DNA of 54,450 nucleotides from Dethiosulfatarculus sandiegensis (lineage in GTDB: Bacteria; Desulfobacterota; Desulfarculia; Desulfarculales; Desulfarculaceae), in the NCBI RefSeq assembly GCF_000931935.2, contig NZ_AZAC01000048.1, forward strand, positions 1 to 54,450, given 5' to 3'. Shown here in pieces: positions 32,511-41,866 of the stretch. A program made the translations under genes and the position numbers. Numbering within the stretch: position 1 is the first letter of the stretch; the number at the start of each line of letters is the position of its first letter. A model generated the notes under the pieces. The model did not search any database, was not told the origin of the DNA, and saw only the letters and a program-made list of their open reading frames with translations.

Positions 32511-34250
32511 ATGAACTCTTTGCTGCTGGCGGTCGTATGCTTTGTAGGTTATATCGTGGCCTACAACACATACGGCAAATTTTTGGCACGCAAGATATTC
32601 CAAGTGGATGTCAATGCGGTCTGCCCCAGTACTGCGCTACAGGACGGGAAAGACTTTGTGCCGACTCCTCGAGAAGTTCTTTTTGGACACCATTTCACCT
32701 CCATCGCCGGTTTGGGCCCGATTGTCGGTCCGGCCATCGCCATTATCTGGGGATGGGTGCCGGCCATAATCTGGGTCTTTTTTGGCTCAATCTTCATGGG
32801 TGCGGTGCATGACTTCGGTTCCCTGGTGGCTTCCTTGCGCAACCAGGGCCGCAGTGTCGGCGATATGGCCTCCGGCCTTATCAACAACCGGGTGCGCACC
32901 CTTTTCCTTTTGATTATCTTTTTTGAATTGTGGATTGTGATCGCGGTCTTTGCCCTGATCATCGGCATTTTGTTTAACATGTACCCGGCTGCGGTTATCC
33001 CGGTCTGGCTGGAAGTCCCCATCGCGGTTTTCCTGGGCTACATGATCTACAAAAAGAGAGTGAATCATCATTTCTGGGGCATAATGGCGGTCATCGTCAT
33101 GTATATCACCGTGATCATCGGGGCCTATGTGCCCCTTAAGATGCCCTCCATAATGGGATTGAACCCCATTGTGATTTGGGTCTTGATCATGTTCATATAC
33201 TCCTACATCGCCTCAACCCTGCCGGTGACCACGCTTTTGCAGCCCAGGGACTATATCAATGCTCACCAACTTTATGTGGCCCTGGCCCTTTTGGTTATAG
33301 GTGTAATCGTCTCCAGGCCCGAGTTTGTGGCTCCCACCTATAATCCGGCACCCGAGGGAGCGCCGCCCTTGTGGCCCTTCCTTTTCGTGGTGATCGCCTG
33401 CGGGGCGATCAGCGGGTTCCATTCCCTGGTCAGCTCCGGCACCAGCGCCAAGCAGTGCGAGAGTGAGCGGGATTCCCTGTTCATCGGCTACGGCTCCATG
33501 CTTCTGGAAGCCGGCCTTTCCACCCTGGTGATCGTGGCTGTGGGCGCGGGCATTGGCATGGGTATCGCGGAGAAAGGCGGTGAGATTTTAACCGGAACCA
33601 CTGCCTTTACCACCCATTACGCCTCCTGGGCCACCGCCGCCGGACTGGGGGCCAAGCTCAAAGCCTTTGTGGTGGGCTCGGCAAATATGATGGAGTCCTA
33701 CGGCATCCCTGTTCAGATCGCTTTGACGATCATGGGCGTGTTCCTGGTTAGTTTTGCGGCCACAACTCTGGACAGCGCCACCCGTATCCAGCGCTATGTG
33801 GTGGGCGAGCTGTTTACGGCTTACAAGATGCCTGCCATGGCAAAGGCGCATCCCGCTACCTTTGTGGCTGTGGCAACGGCGTTTATCCTGGCCTTTAACC
33901 AGGGCTTTGGCCTGAAGGAAGTGACCAAGGGCGCGCTTTTGCTTTGGCCGCTTTTCGGAACCGTGAACCAGTTGATGGCCGCCCTGGCCCTTTTGGTGGT
34001 TACCGTGTTCCTTGCCAGGAGAAAGGTGCCGGCTGTCTACACCTTTATTCCAATGGTCTTCATGGTTTTAATGACCGGCTGGGCCATGATCATCAACCTG
34101 GATAAATTCTCAGCCAAAGGCGACTGGCTTTTGTTCAGCATCGGATTGGCAGTGTTTTTACTTGAGATATGGATGATCATAGAATCACTGATTGTGCTGA
34201 AACAGGTCTATGGTGGTCCTTTAGCTGAAACAGAGGCCAAAAAAGCCTGA
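32511..34250 (+). CDS. cstA: carbon starvation protein CstA family transporter
   Basis: An inner-membrane transporter of 579 residues; characterised relatives take up pyruvate and some peptides. Many hydrophobic helices are visible from residue 2 onward. Family features include NTYGKFLARKIF, the HHFTSIAGLGPIVGPAIA segment (about 60-80), FHSLVSSGTSAKQ (about 306-318) and SFAATTLDSATRIQRYV (about 410-426). The ATG at 32511 follows GGAGG at 7 bases. It is a single gene behind a long structured leader and ends with two hairpins, so its expression is likely controlled at the RNA or initiation level. Confidence 0.93.
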   Translation: MNSLLLAVVCFVGYIVAYNTYGKFLARKIFQVDVNAVCPSTALQDGKDFVPTPREVLFGHHFTSIAGLGPIVGPAIAIIWGWVPAIIWVFFGSIFMGAVHDFGSLVASLRNQGRSVGDMASGLINNRVRTLFLLIIFFELWIVIAVFALIIGILFNMYPAAVIPVWLEVPIAVFLGYMIYKKRVNHHFWGIMAVIVMYITVIIGAYVPLKMPSIMGLNPIVIWVLIMFIYSYIASTLPVTTLLQPRDYINAHQLYVALALLVIGVIVSRPEFVAPTYNPAPEGAPPLWPFLFVVIACGAISGFHSLVSSGTSAKQCESERDSLFIGYGSMLLEAGLSTLVIVAVGAGIGMGIAEKGGEILTGTTAFTTHYASWATAAGLGAKLKAFVVGSANMMESYGIPVQIALTIMGVFLVSFAATTLDSATRIQRYVVGELFTAYKMPAMAKAHPATFVAVATAFILAFNQGFGLKEVTKGALLLWPLFGTVNQLMAALALLVVTVFLARRKVPAVYTFIPMVFMVLMTGWAMIINLDKFSAKGDWLLFSIGLAVFLLEIWMIIESLIVLKQVYGGPLAETEAKKA

Positions 34251-34283
34251 CCTGTTCTTTTAGGCGGAAAGTCCAATTAGACT

Positions 34284-34315
34284 GTCGGCAAGGCCTTTAT
34301 AAGGGCCTTGCCGAC
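34284..34315 (+). terminator. first hairpin after cstA
   Basis: GTCGGCAAGGCC pairs perfectly with GGCCTTGCCGAC (12 bp, 8-base loop). No T-run follows directly. Confidence 0.6.
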
Positions 34316-34322
34316 CTCGATT

Positions 34323-34361
34323 CCCCCTGTGCGCCTTAGGCGTCCAGGGGGTGTTTCTTTT
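34323..34361 (+). terminator. second terminator after cstA
   Basis: CCCCCTG pairs with CAGGGGG, with an inner GCGCCTTAGGCG hairpin, followed by a T-rich run. The next ~260 bases up to the binding-protein gene hold no gene that I can support. Confidence 0.65.
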
Positions 34362-34620
34362 GCATATTAAAAGGTTAGCTAAAAGATCAAGTGCTTGGGG
34401 CCGTAATGGAAAAAGATTGACCGGAAAGGCGCAGCTTGCAAATTCCTCTAAAGGATAGTAATTAAAGGGTAGTCAATCGGGGCCAAGAAGGTCCTAAAAA
34501 ATAACTGCTCAAGGTATAAAAAACGGCCGGGGTAAGGCTTAATTTGTCAGGCCAGGAAGGCTTGGTTGGACCAGTAGGTCTCCATGGCTTTCTCGGCTTT
34601 TTCATTTTGGGAGGCCCGGC

Positions 34621-36207
34621 ATGCGGCGCTTTATTTTTGGCTTTGTTTTGGCTGTTCTCCTTGCGGCATTTGTTTTGCCGGGCCTGACCGCTCCGGCCCT
34701 GGCCCTGGATGAGCTTCGCATCTCAGACGGAAAAGGGGACTGGGGATATCCCAACCCTTATAATCACTATCCCCGAGGGCCTGGTTATCTGCGCATGGCT
34801 CTCGTCTATGACACCCTGATCTGGAAAGACAAGAACGGTTATATTCCGGCCCTGGCCGATAAATGGAGTTTTCTGCCCCAGGAGCAGGCTTTTTCATTTG
34901 AGTTGAACCCCAAGGCCAAATGGCATGACGGCAAACCGGTGACAGCCGAGGACGTGGCCTTCACCATCTCATATTTCAGAAAACACCCCTATCCCTGGGT
35001 CTCCGTGGCCAACTTGGGTGAAGTCAAGGTTCTGGGCCCGCATAAGTTGAAAATCCCCCTTAAAAAGCCCTATGCCCCCTTTATTTCGGATATCGGCGGC
35101 ACCATGCCGGTTCTTCCCAAGCATGTTTGGGAAAAGGTGAAAGACCCCAAGGCCTATAGAGGGCCGGGGGCCTTTACCGGTTCCGGGCCTTATCTGTTCA
35201 AGGATTTCAACAAGGCCAAGGGTAGCTATCTTTTTGAAGCCTTTGACGGCTATTACCTGGGCAAGCCCAAGGTAGAACGTCTGATTTTTGTGAAAGGCAA
35301 AAATCCCATCATGGCTCTCACCACCAAGGCCGCTTCATTCAGCAGCATCAAACCGGATATGGCCCCCATCTTGGAGAAAAAGGGCTTTGTGGTGCTTAAA
35401 GGCGGCCGCGGTTGGAATAAGAAGCTCATGATCAACCATAGAATAGCCCCGTTTAACGACCGCCGGTTCAGAAGGGCCCTGGTCCACGCCATTAATCGGC
35501 AGGAGATAATAGACAAGGCGCACAGGGGGCTCGGCACTGTGGCTTCTCTGGGGCTTTTGTCCAAGGATCACCCCATGTACAACCCCGATACCCCGGATTA
35601 TGCCTATGATCCGGCTAAGGCGGAGGAGATTCTCAAGTCTCTGGGCTACAGTAAAGATAAAGACGGTTTTTTTGCCAAAGACGGAAAGCCCCTTGAGCTG
35701 ACCTTGCTGGCTTCAAATATCACCGTGGCCGGTGAACGTGTTCCGGATCGCGACGGCGAGATCATTAAACTTCAGCTCGGAAAAGTGGGGATAAAGGTAA
35801 AACTGATCAACCTGGAGCAGGGCACCACCGACGCCAAGGTGAAAAATTGGGACTTCCAATTGGCCGTTTCCGGTCACGGCGGCATAATGGGTGATCCCAA
35901 GATATTGAATGAGTTGATTTATTCCAAAATTGGCGCTGGTTCGGTAAACTGTGCCCGCTTTGACGATAATAAAGAACTCAACCGGCTTTTGGATGAATCC
36001 CTTGACTGTATGGACCCTGCGAAGCGTAAAAAAATGGTGCAGGAGATCCAGCGAATATACGCCGAGGAATTGCCTGCCATAAGCCTTTTTTATCCGGAGA
36101 ACGTGTGCGCCTATGACGCATCCAAGGGCGTGGAGTGGTATTTCACCCCCGGAGGCATCAGCAAGGGCATCCCCATTGCCCAGAATAAAATGTCCTTGAT
36201 CCGTTAG
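34621..36207 (+). CDS. ABC transporter substrate-binding protein, family 5 (peptide/nickel type)
   Basis: A periplasmic binding protein of 528 residues. A Sec signal peptide (about 1-28) ends at APALA before LDELR. The mature part shows the SBP_bac_5 pattern: an early ALADKWSFLPQEQAFSFELNPKAKWHDGKPVTAEDVAFT stretch (about 77-118), the YDPAKAEEILKSLGY region (about 327-341) and a C-terminal LPAISLFYPENV. Relatives bind di- or oligopeptides, nickel chelates, heme or other solutes, and the sequence does not decide. The start ATG has GGGAGG 6 bases upstream. First gene of a five-gene operon. Confidence 0.92.
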   Translation: MRRFIFGFVLAVLLAAFVLPGLTAPALALDELRISDGKGDWGYPNPYNHYPRGPGYLRMALVYDTLIWKDKNGYIPALADKWSFLPQEQAFSFELNPKAKWHDGKPVTAEDVAFTISYFRKHPYPWVSVANLGEVKVLGPHKLKIPLKKPYAPFISDIGGTMPVLPKHVWEKVKDPKAYRGPGAFTGSGPYLFKDFNKAKGSYLFEAFDGYYLGKPKVERLIFVKGKNPIMALTTKAASFSSIKPDMAPILEKKGFVVLKGGRGWNKKLMINHRIAPFNDRRFRRALVHAINRQEIIDKAHRGLGTVASLGLLSKDHPMYNPDTPDYAYDPAKAEEILKSLGYSKDKDGFFAKDGKPLELTLLASNITVAGERVPDRDGEIIKLQLGKVGIKVKLINLEQGTTDAKVKNWDFQLAVSGHGGIMGDPKILNELIYSKIGAGSVNCARFDDNKELNRLLDESLDCMDPAKRKKMVQEIQRIYAEELPAISLFYPENVCAYDASKGVEWYFTPGGISKGIPIAQNKMSLIR

Positions 36208-36222
36208 GATTGCCCGCCTGAA

Positions 36223-37203
36223 ATGAAAAGACTATTTTTCTCCAAAAAAAACAAGCGGTCAGGGCATATTGCAGCCTTTGCCCTGGCCGCTCTGGCCATG
36301 ATTTTTTTGAGCTATGCCCTGCCCAGGCTGCTGCCCGGCGACTTTGTCACCGCCATGTACAGCAGCAGCCATGTGGTGCTTGACCCGGGGCAGGAGGCCC
36401 AGTTAAAGGCCTATTACAGCCAGGATCAGGGTTTTGGCACTTATCTTATTAAGTTTTTAACCTTTGAGTGGGGCTATTCCTATGCCTTCATGGACCCGGT
36501 TTCCTCTTTGATCATGGAAGCCCTGCCCTGGACTCTTTTGCTGTTGGGTTTGGCCAATTTACTCGGCATGGCCCTGGGCTTTTACAGCGGGGTGGAGGCG
36601 GCCTGGCGACAGGGGCCTCTGGAAAGGGGACTGGTGAGTCTGGCCACTGTGCTGGAAGGGGTGCCCGAGATAGCGACCTCTGTGGTTTTACTGGCTGTTT
36701 TTGCCCTTAAGCTGGGCTGGCTGCCTGCCCAGGGTGCGGAGACCGCCTATGCCCAGGTCGGTCTTTGGCAAAGGCTGGGTGATATTTTCCTGCATATGAT
36801 TCTTCCCTTAACCACTCTGACCCTGGCCTATGCGCCGGGCAACTTTTTGCTCACCAGAAACAGCATGATCATGGTTCTGGGAGAACCCTACATCACCACA
36901 GCCAAAGCCAAGGGACTGCCGCCTGCCCGGGTGCGCTATGCCCACAGCGCCAGAAACGCGCTTCTGCCCCTGGTGACCCGCCTGGGGCTCCGGATGGCCT
37001 TTATGATCACCGGAGCCTTGGTGGTTGAGACGATTTTTGCCTACCCCGGCTTGGGCACCTTGCTTTACAACGCCATCAGCAACCGGGACCTGCCCTTGAT
37101 TCAAGGTGTGGTTCTGGTTTCGGCATTGGTCTTTTTGGGCCTTAACTTGGCGCTTGAGATGACTTACCGCCGTTTGGATCCAAGGATCAAAGATGCATCT
37201 TGA
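36223..37203 (+). CDS. ABC transporter permease, DppB type
   Basis: An inner-membrane permease of 326 residues with about six helices. The EAA loop that contacts the ATPase is the YITTAKAKGLPPARVRYAHSARNALLPL region (about 222-249). Its neighbour order (binding protein, DppB-like, DppC-like, ATPase) is standard for family-5 importers. It starts 16 bases after the binding protein gene and overlaps the next permease by 11 bases. Confidence 0.92.
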   Translation: MKRLFFSKKNKRSGHIAAFALAALAMIFLSYALPRLLPGDFVTAMYSSSHVVLDPGQEAQLKAYYSQDQGFGTYLIKFLTFEWGYSYAFMDPVSSLIMEALPWTLLLLGLANLLGMALGFYSGVEAAWRQGPLERGLVSLATVLEGVPEIATSVVLLAVFALKLGWLPAQGAETAYAQVGLWQRLGDIFLHMILPLTTLTLAYAPGNFLLTRNSMIMVLGEPYITTAKAKGLPPARVRYAHSARNALLPLVTRLGLRMAFMITGALVVETIFAYPGLGTLLYNAISNRDLPLIQGVVLVSALVFLGLNLALEMTYRRLDPRIKDAS

Positions 37204-38047
37204 AACAGGAAAAAAAGTACTCTCCGATCCCGGATTCAGAGTGGGCGTTATGCTCGCCTTTTTGGTTCTACTTACAACCATACTGGGGCCTGTTTTCAGC
37301 CCTTATGATCCCTGGGATATATCCTTTATCCCTTTTGATCAGCCTTCGGCCGAGCATATTCTCGGTGTAAACGACGGTGGGCAGGACATATTGAGCGAAC
37401 TTTTGCTGGCGATCAGAAACAGCCTGTCCTTCGGGCTGGTGGCCGGAACAATCGGGCTTTTTTTGGGGGTGGGGCTGGGCCTGGTTTCGGGCTGGTACGG
37501 AGGCTTGACCGACCAGGTGATCATGCGGGTGGCCGATGTTATTCTGGCTATCCCCCATATCATGATTCTGATCCTGGTGGCCGCGCTTTTCATGCCTTCG
37601 CCCTGGCTATTGGCCTGTATCCTGGCCTTGATGGTCTGGCCCACAACAGCCAAGGCCATTCGGGCCCAGACCTTGGGAATCCGGGGCGGGCTGCATGTCA
37701 AGGCGGCTGTGAATATGGGGGCCGGGGGCTTTTACATACTTGTGCGTCACCTTTTGCCGGAGATGTTTCCCCTTTATTTGATAGGTTTCGCGGCCAAGGT
37801 CAGGATGGCGGTCTTCATGGAAGCCACCCTGGCAATATTAGGGTTGATGCCGCCGGACCATAAATCCCTGGGCATGATGATAAATATGGCGATGAAACAT
37901 TATTACATGGACGTGTGGTGGAATTGGCTGGCCCCGCCCGTGGTCTTTCTCTCCCTTATCATCATGTCGGTTACTTTTTTGGCCATCAGCATGGAAAAGG
38001 TTCTGGATCCGCGCCTGGCCAATGCCTTGCCTGGAGGGCGCACGTGA
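37193..38047 (+). CDS. ABC transporter permease, DppC type
   Basis: The second permease, 284 residues, with five to six helices. The EAA-like loop is near 160-190 (RAQTLGIRGGLHVKAAVNMGAG). The N-terminal EHILGVNDGGQDILSELL is the typical DppC entry segment (usually LGTDxxGRD). The ATG has AAGGA 6 bases before it inside the end of the previous gene. Its stop overlaps the GTG start of the ATPase gene. Confidence 0.9.
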   Translation: MHLETGKKVLSDPGFRVGVMLAFLVLLTTILGPVFSPYDPWDISFIPFDQPSAEHILGVNDGGQDILSELLLAIRNSLSFGLVAGTIGLFLGVGLGLVSGWYGGLTDQVIMRVADVILAIPHIMILILVAALFMPSPWLLACILALMVWPTTAKAIRAQTLGIRGGLHVKAAVNMGAGGFYILVRHLLPEMFPLYLIGFAAKVRMAVFMEATLAILGLMPPDHKSLGMMINMAMKHYYMDVWWNWLAPPVVFLSLIIMSVTFLAISMEKVLDPRLANALPGGRT

Positions 38048-40014
38048 GCCTTTTGGTTAAAAAACTTAGTGTTAGCTATGAAGACAACGGCCATGCCCTG
38101 CAGGCCCTGGAGTGCGTTGATTTTGTTGCCCAAAAAGGGCGTATAACCGCGCTGGTCGGTGAGTCCGGTTCAGGCAAGACCACCCTGGGCAAGGCCTGTA
38201 TGGGACTTTTGCCTAAAAATGCAACGGTGGAGGGCGGTATAACCCTTGGGGATAAGCCTCTTTTGGGTATGACCGAAGAAGATTTGAACAAGGTGCGCTG
38301 GTCCGAGCTGGCCATGGTTTTTCAAAACGGGGCCGCCAATTTTAATCCGGTCTATACTATCTTGGACCAGGTGGCTGAACCTCTTATTCAGCATAGAGAC
38401 ATGCCCAAACCCCAAGCCCTTGAACTGGCGGGCCAGGCTCTTTTGGAAATGGGGCTTAAACCCGAGGAACACACCCGCTATCCCCACCAGCTAAGCGGCG
38501 GCCAGGTGCAAAGGGCGCTTTTGGCCATGGCCCAGATCTTAGACCCCGGGGTTCTGATTCTGGACGAGCCCACAGCCTCCTTGGACGCCATGTCCAAGGG
38601 GTTTGTTTCCCGGGCCATGGTGCAGAACAAGGAAAAGGGCAAGGCGATTTTTTTGATCACCCATGACCTGGAGCTGGCCTCCCAGCTGGCCGACGACCTG
38701 TATGTGCTTTACCTGGGCCAGGTAATGGAGAAAATGGCGGGCAGTGAGCTTTTTTCAGAGCCCAGGCACCCATATTCCCTGGCCTTGGCCAGGTCGTTTC
38801 CCAGCATGGAGACAGCCAGGGATCTCGGTGGCATAAGGGGAGACGCCTTTTACCGGCTCTTGCACCAGCACGGCCATCGGAATGGAACACCGCACCGCCA
38901 TGCCCATATAGCCTCATCCGAGGCCGGGCACGAACCGGGGCATGCCCCGCCAAGCGGTTGTCTTTTTCATGATCGATGCACCCAGGCCCGGGAGGACTGT
39001 AGAAAGGGCTTGGTGCCCCTTACCGGAAGCAACGGCCGCAAGGTGCGCTGCCTGCGCGGCGGAATTGTGGATCTGCTTGATCTTAAAGGCATAGCTCACA
39101 GCTATGATGACCAAAAAGCCCTTCAGCCAACGGATTTGACCTTAAAAGCCGGTGAGATATTTTGCCTGGTGGGCGAGACCGGCTCGGGCAAGACCACCCT
39201 GGCCATGGCAGCGGCCGGGGCCTTGCAGCCTAAAGAGGGCAAGCGGATTTTTCAGGACCGGGACATGGATGAGTGGCTTAAAACAGACCGGCGCGCCCTG
39301 GCCAGAAAGGTGGGGTTGGTTTATCAAAACCCGGCTGAATCAGTCAGTCATCGCCTTAATGTGGCCGAGATCGTGGCCGAGCCCTTGCGCATTCAGCATT
39401 TGGACCAGGATTCGGTAAAGGTGCAAGAACTGGTTAAAAAAAACCTAAGTGAGGTGCATCTTTCCACTGACCAGAGTTTTTTAAAGAGGTATCCCCATGA
39501 GCTTAACATGGGGGCCATTCAAAGGGTCTGCCTGGCCAGGGCTCTGGTTTTGAATCCTTCCTTTTTAGTGGCAGATGAACCCACCAGCTCCCTTGATCCC
39601 AGTGTACAGGCCAAGGTTATGAAACTGCTCCTGGACCTTCAGATCAACCGGGGCATCACCATGCTTTTTGTCACCCATGATATTGGCCTGGCCCGCAAGG
39701 TGGGTGACCGCATGGGCGTTATGCTGAACGGACGCATGGTGGAGAGCGGGCCTGCCTGGCAGGTGATAGCCCACCCGGCCCACCCCTATACCAGGATGCT
39801 TATTCAAAGCGCAAGCGCCTGGCAGGGCATGGCCGATCCCCATCTGGGGGAAGAGACAGGGGATGCGGGCTGCGCCTTTGCCTTAAGATGCCCCCACAGC
39901 ACTGATGTATGTTTTAATCAAGACCCGGGCCTTAGACAATCCGGACCCAGGAGGGTTCTCTGTCATATTCCCTTAACTGATGAAAATAACGAGATTAATT
40001 GGGAGGTAATATGA
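38044..40014 (+). CDS. fused double ABC ATPase (OppD-OppF type)
   Basis: A cytoplasmic protein of 656 residues with two ATP-binding domains in one chain, where OppD and OppF are usually separate. NBD1 has Walker A GESGSGKTT (39-47), signature LSGGQ (150-154) and Walker B LILDEPTASLD. NBD2 has Walker A GETGSGKTT (377-385), Walker B FLVADEPTSSLD and the H-loop FVTHD, but its signature reads LNMGA (about 486-490) in place of LSGGQ. Each half ends in the Cys-rich tail known for peptide importers (FHDRCTQAREDC, and ALRCPHSTDVC). The GTG start at 38044 has GGAGG before it and overlaps the preceding stop; the longer frame is not coding. It overlaps fmdE by ATGA. Confidence 0.9.
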   Translation: MSLLVKKLSVSYEDNGHALQALECVDFVAQKGRITALVGESGSGKTTLGKACMGLLPKNATVEGGITLGDKPLLGMTEEDLNKVRWSELAMVFQNGAANFNPVYTILDQVAEPLIQHRDMPKPQALELAGQALLEMGLKPEEHTRYPHQLSGGQVQRALLAMAQILDPGVLILDEPTASLDAMSKGFVSRAMVQNKEKGKAIFLITHDLELASQLADDLYVLYLGQVMEKMAGSELFSEPRHPYSLALARSFPSMETARDLGGIRGDAFYRLLHQHGHRNGTPHRHAHIASSEAGHEPGHAPPSGCLFHDRCTQAREDCRKGLVPLTGSNGRKVRCLRGGIVDLLDLKGIAHSYDDQKALQPTDLTLKAGEIFCLVGETGSGKTTLAMAAAGALQPKEGKRIFQDRDMDEWLKTDRRALARKVGLVYQNPAESVSHRLNVAEIVAEPLRIQHLDQDSVKVQELVKKNLSEVHLSTDQSFLKRYPHELNMGAIQRVCLARALVLNPSFLVADEPTSSLDPSVQAKVMKLLLDLQINRGITMLFVTHDIGLARKVGDRMGVMLNGRMVESGPAWQVIAHPAHPYTRMLIQSASAWQGMADPHLGEETGDAGCAFALRCPHSTDVCFNQDPGLRQSGPRRVLCHIPLTDENNEINWEVI

Positions 40015-40625
40015 GCGGTTGCACTATTTCTCAGGACAAAATCGACCAGGCCATTAGTTTTCACGGACATTGGTGCCCCGGCCTGGCTATTGGCATTAGG
40101 GCCTCTGAATTGGCCCTCAGGGAGCTGGGTAAGGATGGTGATGAGGATATTGTGGTGGTGGCGGAGAACGACACCTGCGCAGTGGACGGCATCCAGTATT
40201 TGACCGGTTGCACCATGGGCAAGGGTAACCTGCTTTTCAAGGACTTGGGTAAAATGGCCTTTTCATTTTATCGTCGTTCCGACGGCAAGGCCTTGCGTCT
40301 TTTCTTTACTCCGCCGGCCGAGGGCTCATACGAAGAGGAATTTTACGTTTTGCAGAAAAAGAGTGCCACCGAAGGCCTGACCCAAGAGGAAAAACAGCAG
40401 ATGCAGGCTATAAAGGACCGCCGCAGCGATAAGATCATGGAGGCGGATTTGGAGGCGATCTTTACGGTGACGGAGCCTGACAACCCGGAGCCCAGAAGAG
40501 CTCGCATTCTGCAGAGTGTCTGTTGTGACAAATGCGGGGAGACCATGATGGAAACCCGGTCCCGCCGTTTGGGGGGCAAAGTTTTATGCATCCCCTGTTT
40601 TGATGCCATGGATTCCTGGCAATAG
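40011..40625 (+). CDS. FmdE family protein with C-terminal zinc finger
   Basis: A protein of 204 residues. The FmdE domain carries the HGHWCPG motif (H18, H20, C22) and a later NDTCAVDGIQYLTGCTMGKGN segment, known metal-binding positions in this family. A charged linker leads to a C-terminal CxxC...CxxC zinc ribbon (CCDKCG, CIPCF). FmdE was named as a subunit E of the molybdenum formylmethanofuran dehydrogenase cluster, but many homologs stand apart from it, and none of the other subunits are here. It is the last gene of the ABC operon (4-base overlap with the ATPase), so it probably handles the imported metal or cofactor. Confidence 0.88.
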   Translation: MSGCTISQDKIDQAISFHGHWCPGLAIGIRASELALRELGKDGDEDIVVVAENDTCAVDGIQYLTGCTMGKGNLLFKDLGKMAFSFYRRSDGKALRLFFTPPAEGSYEEEFYVLQKKSATEGLTQEEKQQMQAIKDRRSDKIMEADLEAIFTVTEPDNPEPRRARILQSVCCDKCGETMMETRSRRLGGKVLCIPCFDAMDSWQ

Positions 40626-40663
40626 GCGAAATTACGCCGGTGAAGTTGTGTTGATGGGTAAAT

Positions 40664-40699
40664 AACCGCATATCACCCGCTTGGGTGATATGCGGTTTT
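40664..40699 (+). terminator. terminator of the ABC-FmdE operon
   Basis: AACCGCATATCACCC pairs perfectly with GGGTGATATGCGGTT around a 4-base loop, followed by TTTT. Confidence 0.85.
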
Positions 40700-40777
40700 C
40701 ATTTTGCTGCTTAAATGCGCCTTAAGCCGTGCGGATTTTTAAGACCAGGCGGGGGAACTATTTAGAAGGAGCGAAAA

Positions 40778-41416
40778 ATGTCCAATGATGCCGATGTTTT
40801 TAAGGATATAAGAAAAGACTATCAAAAACAGCTGGCCGAAGTTGATTATAGGCCCCTGGCCCGGGTTCTGGGTATTGAGCCGGATGCAAAAGGGGCCTGG
40901 GTGCGGTTTTTCGGCCAAAAATACCATGTTTCAGACCAAGGAGTGTTTGATCAAGACGGGAACGAGCCCTGGCACGGGGTGAGTGTCATTCTGTTTAAGT
41001 ATATTCTGTTGGCCAAAGGCTCCAATGGAGAGAGGCCTTCCTTGCCGACGGAGTTTGACTGGGTTTCCTATCGCGAATTTCCGGACGCAGCGCCCTATAA
41101 CCAGGGCTTCAAGGACACGGTGGAGAACAACCTGGTTAAATATTTTTCCGGTGACCCAAAAGGGCTGGAGGCCTTTTGCCAAATGTGGGAGGGGCGAGAC
41201 CCTGAGATGGGCCTTTCCTATCAACTGGTCCGCAAGTTCGATGCCTTGCCCAAGTTGCCGCTTTTGTTGCTTTTTAATGACGCAGATGATGAGTTTCCAG
41301 CCCAGGCCAGCCTTTTGTTCCCGGATTATGCGGCTGATTACCTGGATATGGAATGCCTGGCCATACTGGGACAGTCCATGTTGCTGGGCTGGAAAAAACA
41401 GCATGAAAGAGCCTGA
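40778..41416 (+). CDS. DUF3786 domain-containing protein
   Basis: A soluble protein of 212 residues of the DUF3786 family, common in anaerobes of this group and often seen near corrinoid or cofactor genes. Recognised by the LARVLGIEPDAKGAWVRFFGQKYHVS stretch, PWHGVSVILFKYIL and PLLLLFNDADDEFPAQASLLFPD near the C-terminus. No membrane segment or known catalytic motif is visible. The ATG is preceded by AGAAGGAG. Function unknown. Confidence 0.8.
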   Translation: MSNDADVFKDIRKDYQKQLAEVDYRPLARVLGIEPDAKGAWVRFFGQKYHVSDQGVFDQDGNEPWHGVSVILFKYILLAKGSNGERPSLPTEFDWVSYREFPDAAPYNQGFKDTVENNLVKYFSGDPKGLEAFCQMWEGRDPEMGLSYQLVRKFDALPKLPLLLLFNDADDEFPAQASLLFPDYAADYLDMECLAILGQSMLLGWKKQHERA

Positions 41417-41573
41417 CCAAGGTCTTGACTTGTGTAGTTTGTGAATTAACTTTTGTAATACAGGATAAGTTAACCGGAACTTTTGCCTGTGGTTTTTTGT
41501 GCGCCTTGCCTGGGACAAGTAACTGGCTTGGGAAGAGGCTTTTTGGAAACACAAGTCAAGCGGAGGTTGGGTC

Positions 41574-41780
41574 ATGCCGATCTTTGAATTTAAATGTTCT
41601 GCTTGTGGCCATGAGTTTGAGATTTTGGTCATGAAGTCTGATGAAAAAGTGAACTGTCCCAAGTGCCAGTCCGACAAGGTGGAGAAAAAACTTTCTTCTT
41701 TTGCCACCCAGGGGCTTGGCTCTTTGGACTCCCTTTCTTCCGGCTCTTCGGGATGCGGCTCTTCCGGAGGTTTTTCCTGA
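41574..41780 (+). CDS. FmdB family zinc-ribbon protein
   Basis: A protein of 68 residues with one zinc ribbon (C8-x2-C11 and the CPKC pair near 28-31), then a low-complexity Ser/Gly tail with one Cys. The N-terminus MPIFEFKCSACGHEFE is diagnostic for FmdB. The family was linked to regulation of the formamidase/amide genes, but its role in most genomes is unknown. The ribosome site is GGAGG. A bidirectional terminator follows. Confidence 0.88.
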   Translation: MPIFEFKCSACGHEFEILVMKSDEKVNCPKCQSDKVEKKLSSFATQGLGSLDSLSSGSSGCGSSGGFS

Positions 41781-41823
41781 GCTGGATAATCCTGAGCGCA
41801 ACGTTGTTGCGCTGGGTCAAGGC

Positions 41824-41862
41824 AAGGGGCCCCAAGGTTTAATTAAATCCTTGGGGCCCTTT
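41824..41862. terminator. bidirectional terminator between fmdB and the PaaG-like gene
   Basis: AAGGGGCCCCAAGG pairs perfectly with CCTTGGGGCCCTTT around an AT-rich loop. A smaller hairpin (AGCGCAAC / GTTGCGCT, 41795-41813) lies just before it. Confidence 0.8.
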
Positions 41863-41866
41863 GTTT

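Noticed and set aside
37915..38043. Longer N-terminus for the fused ABC ATPase
   Set aside because: This part overlaps the permease gene in another frame and lacks ABC homology; the GTG at 38044 has a ribosome site and the usual 4-base overlap.
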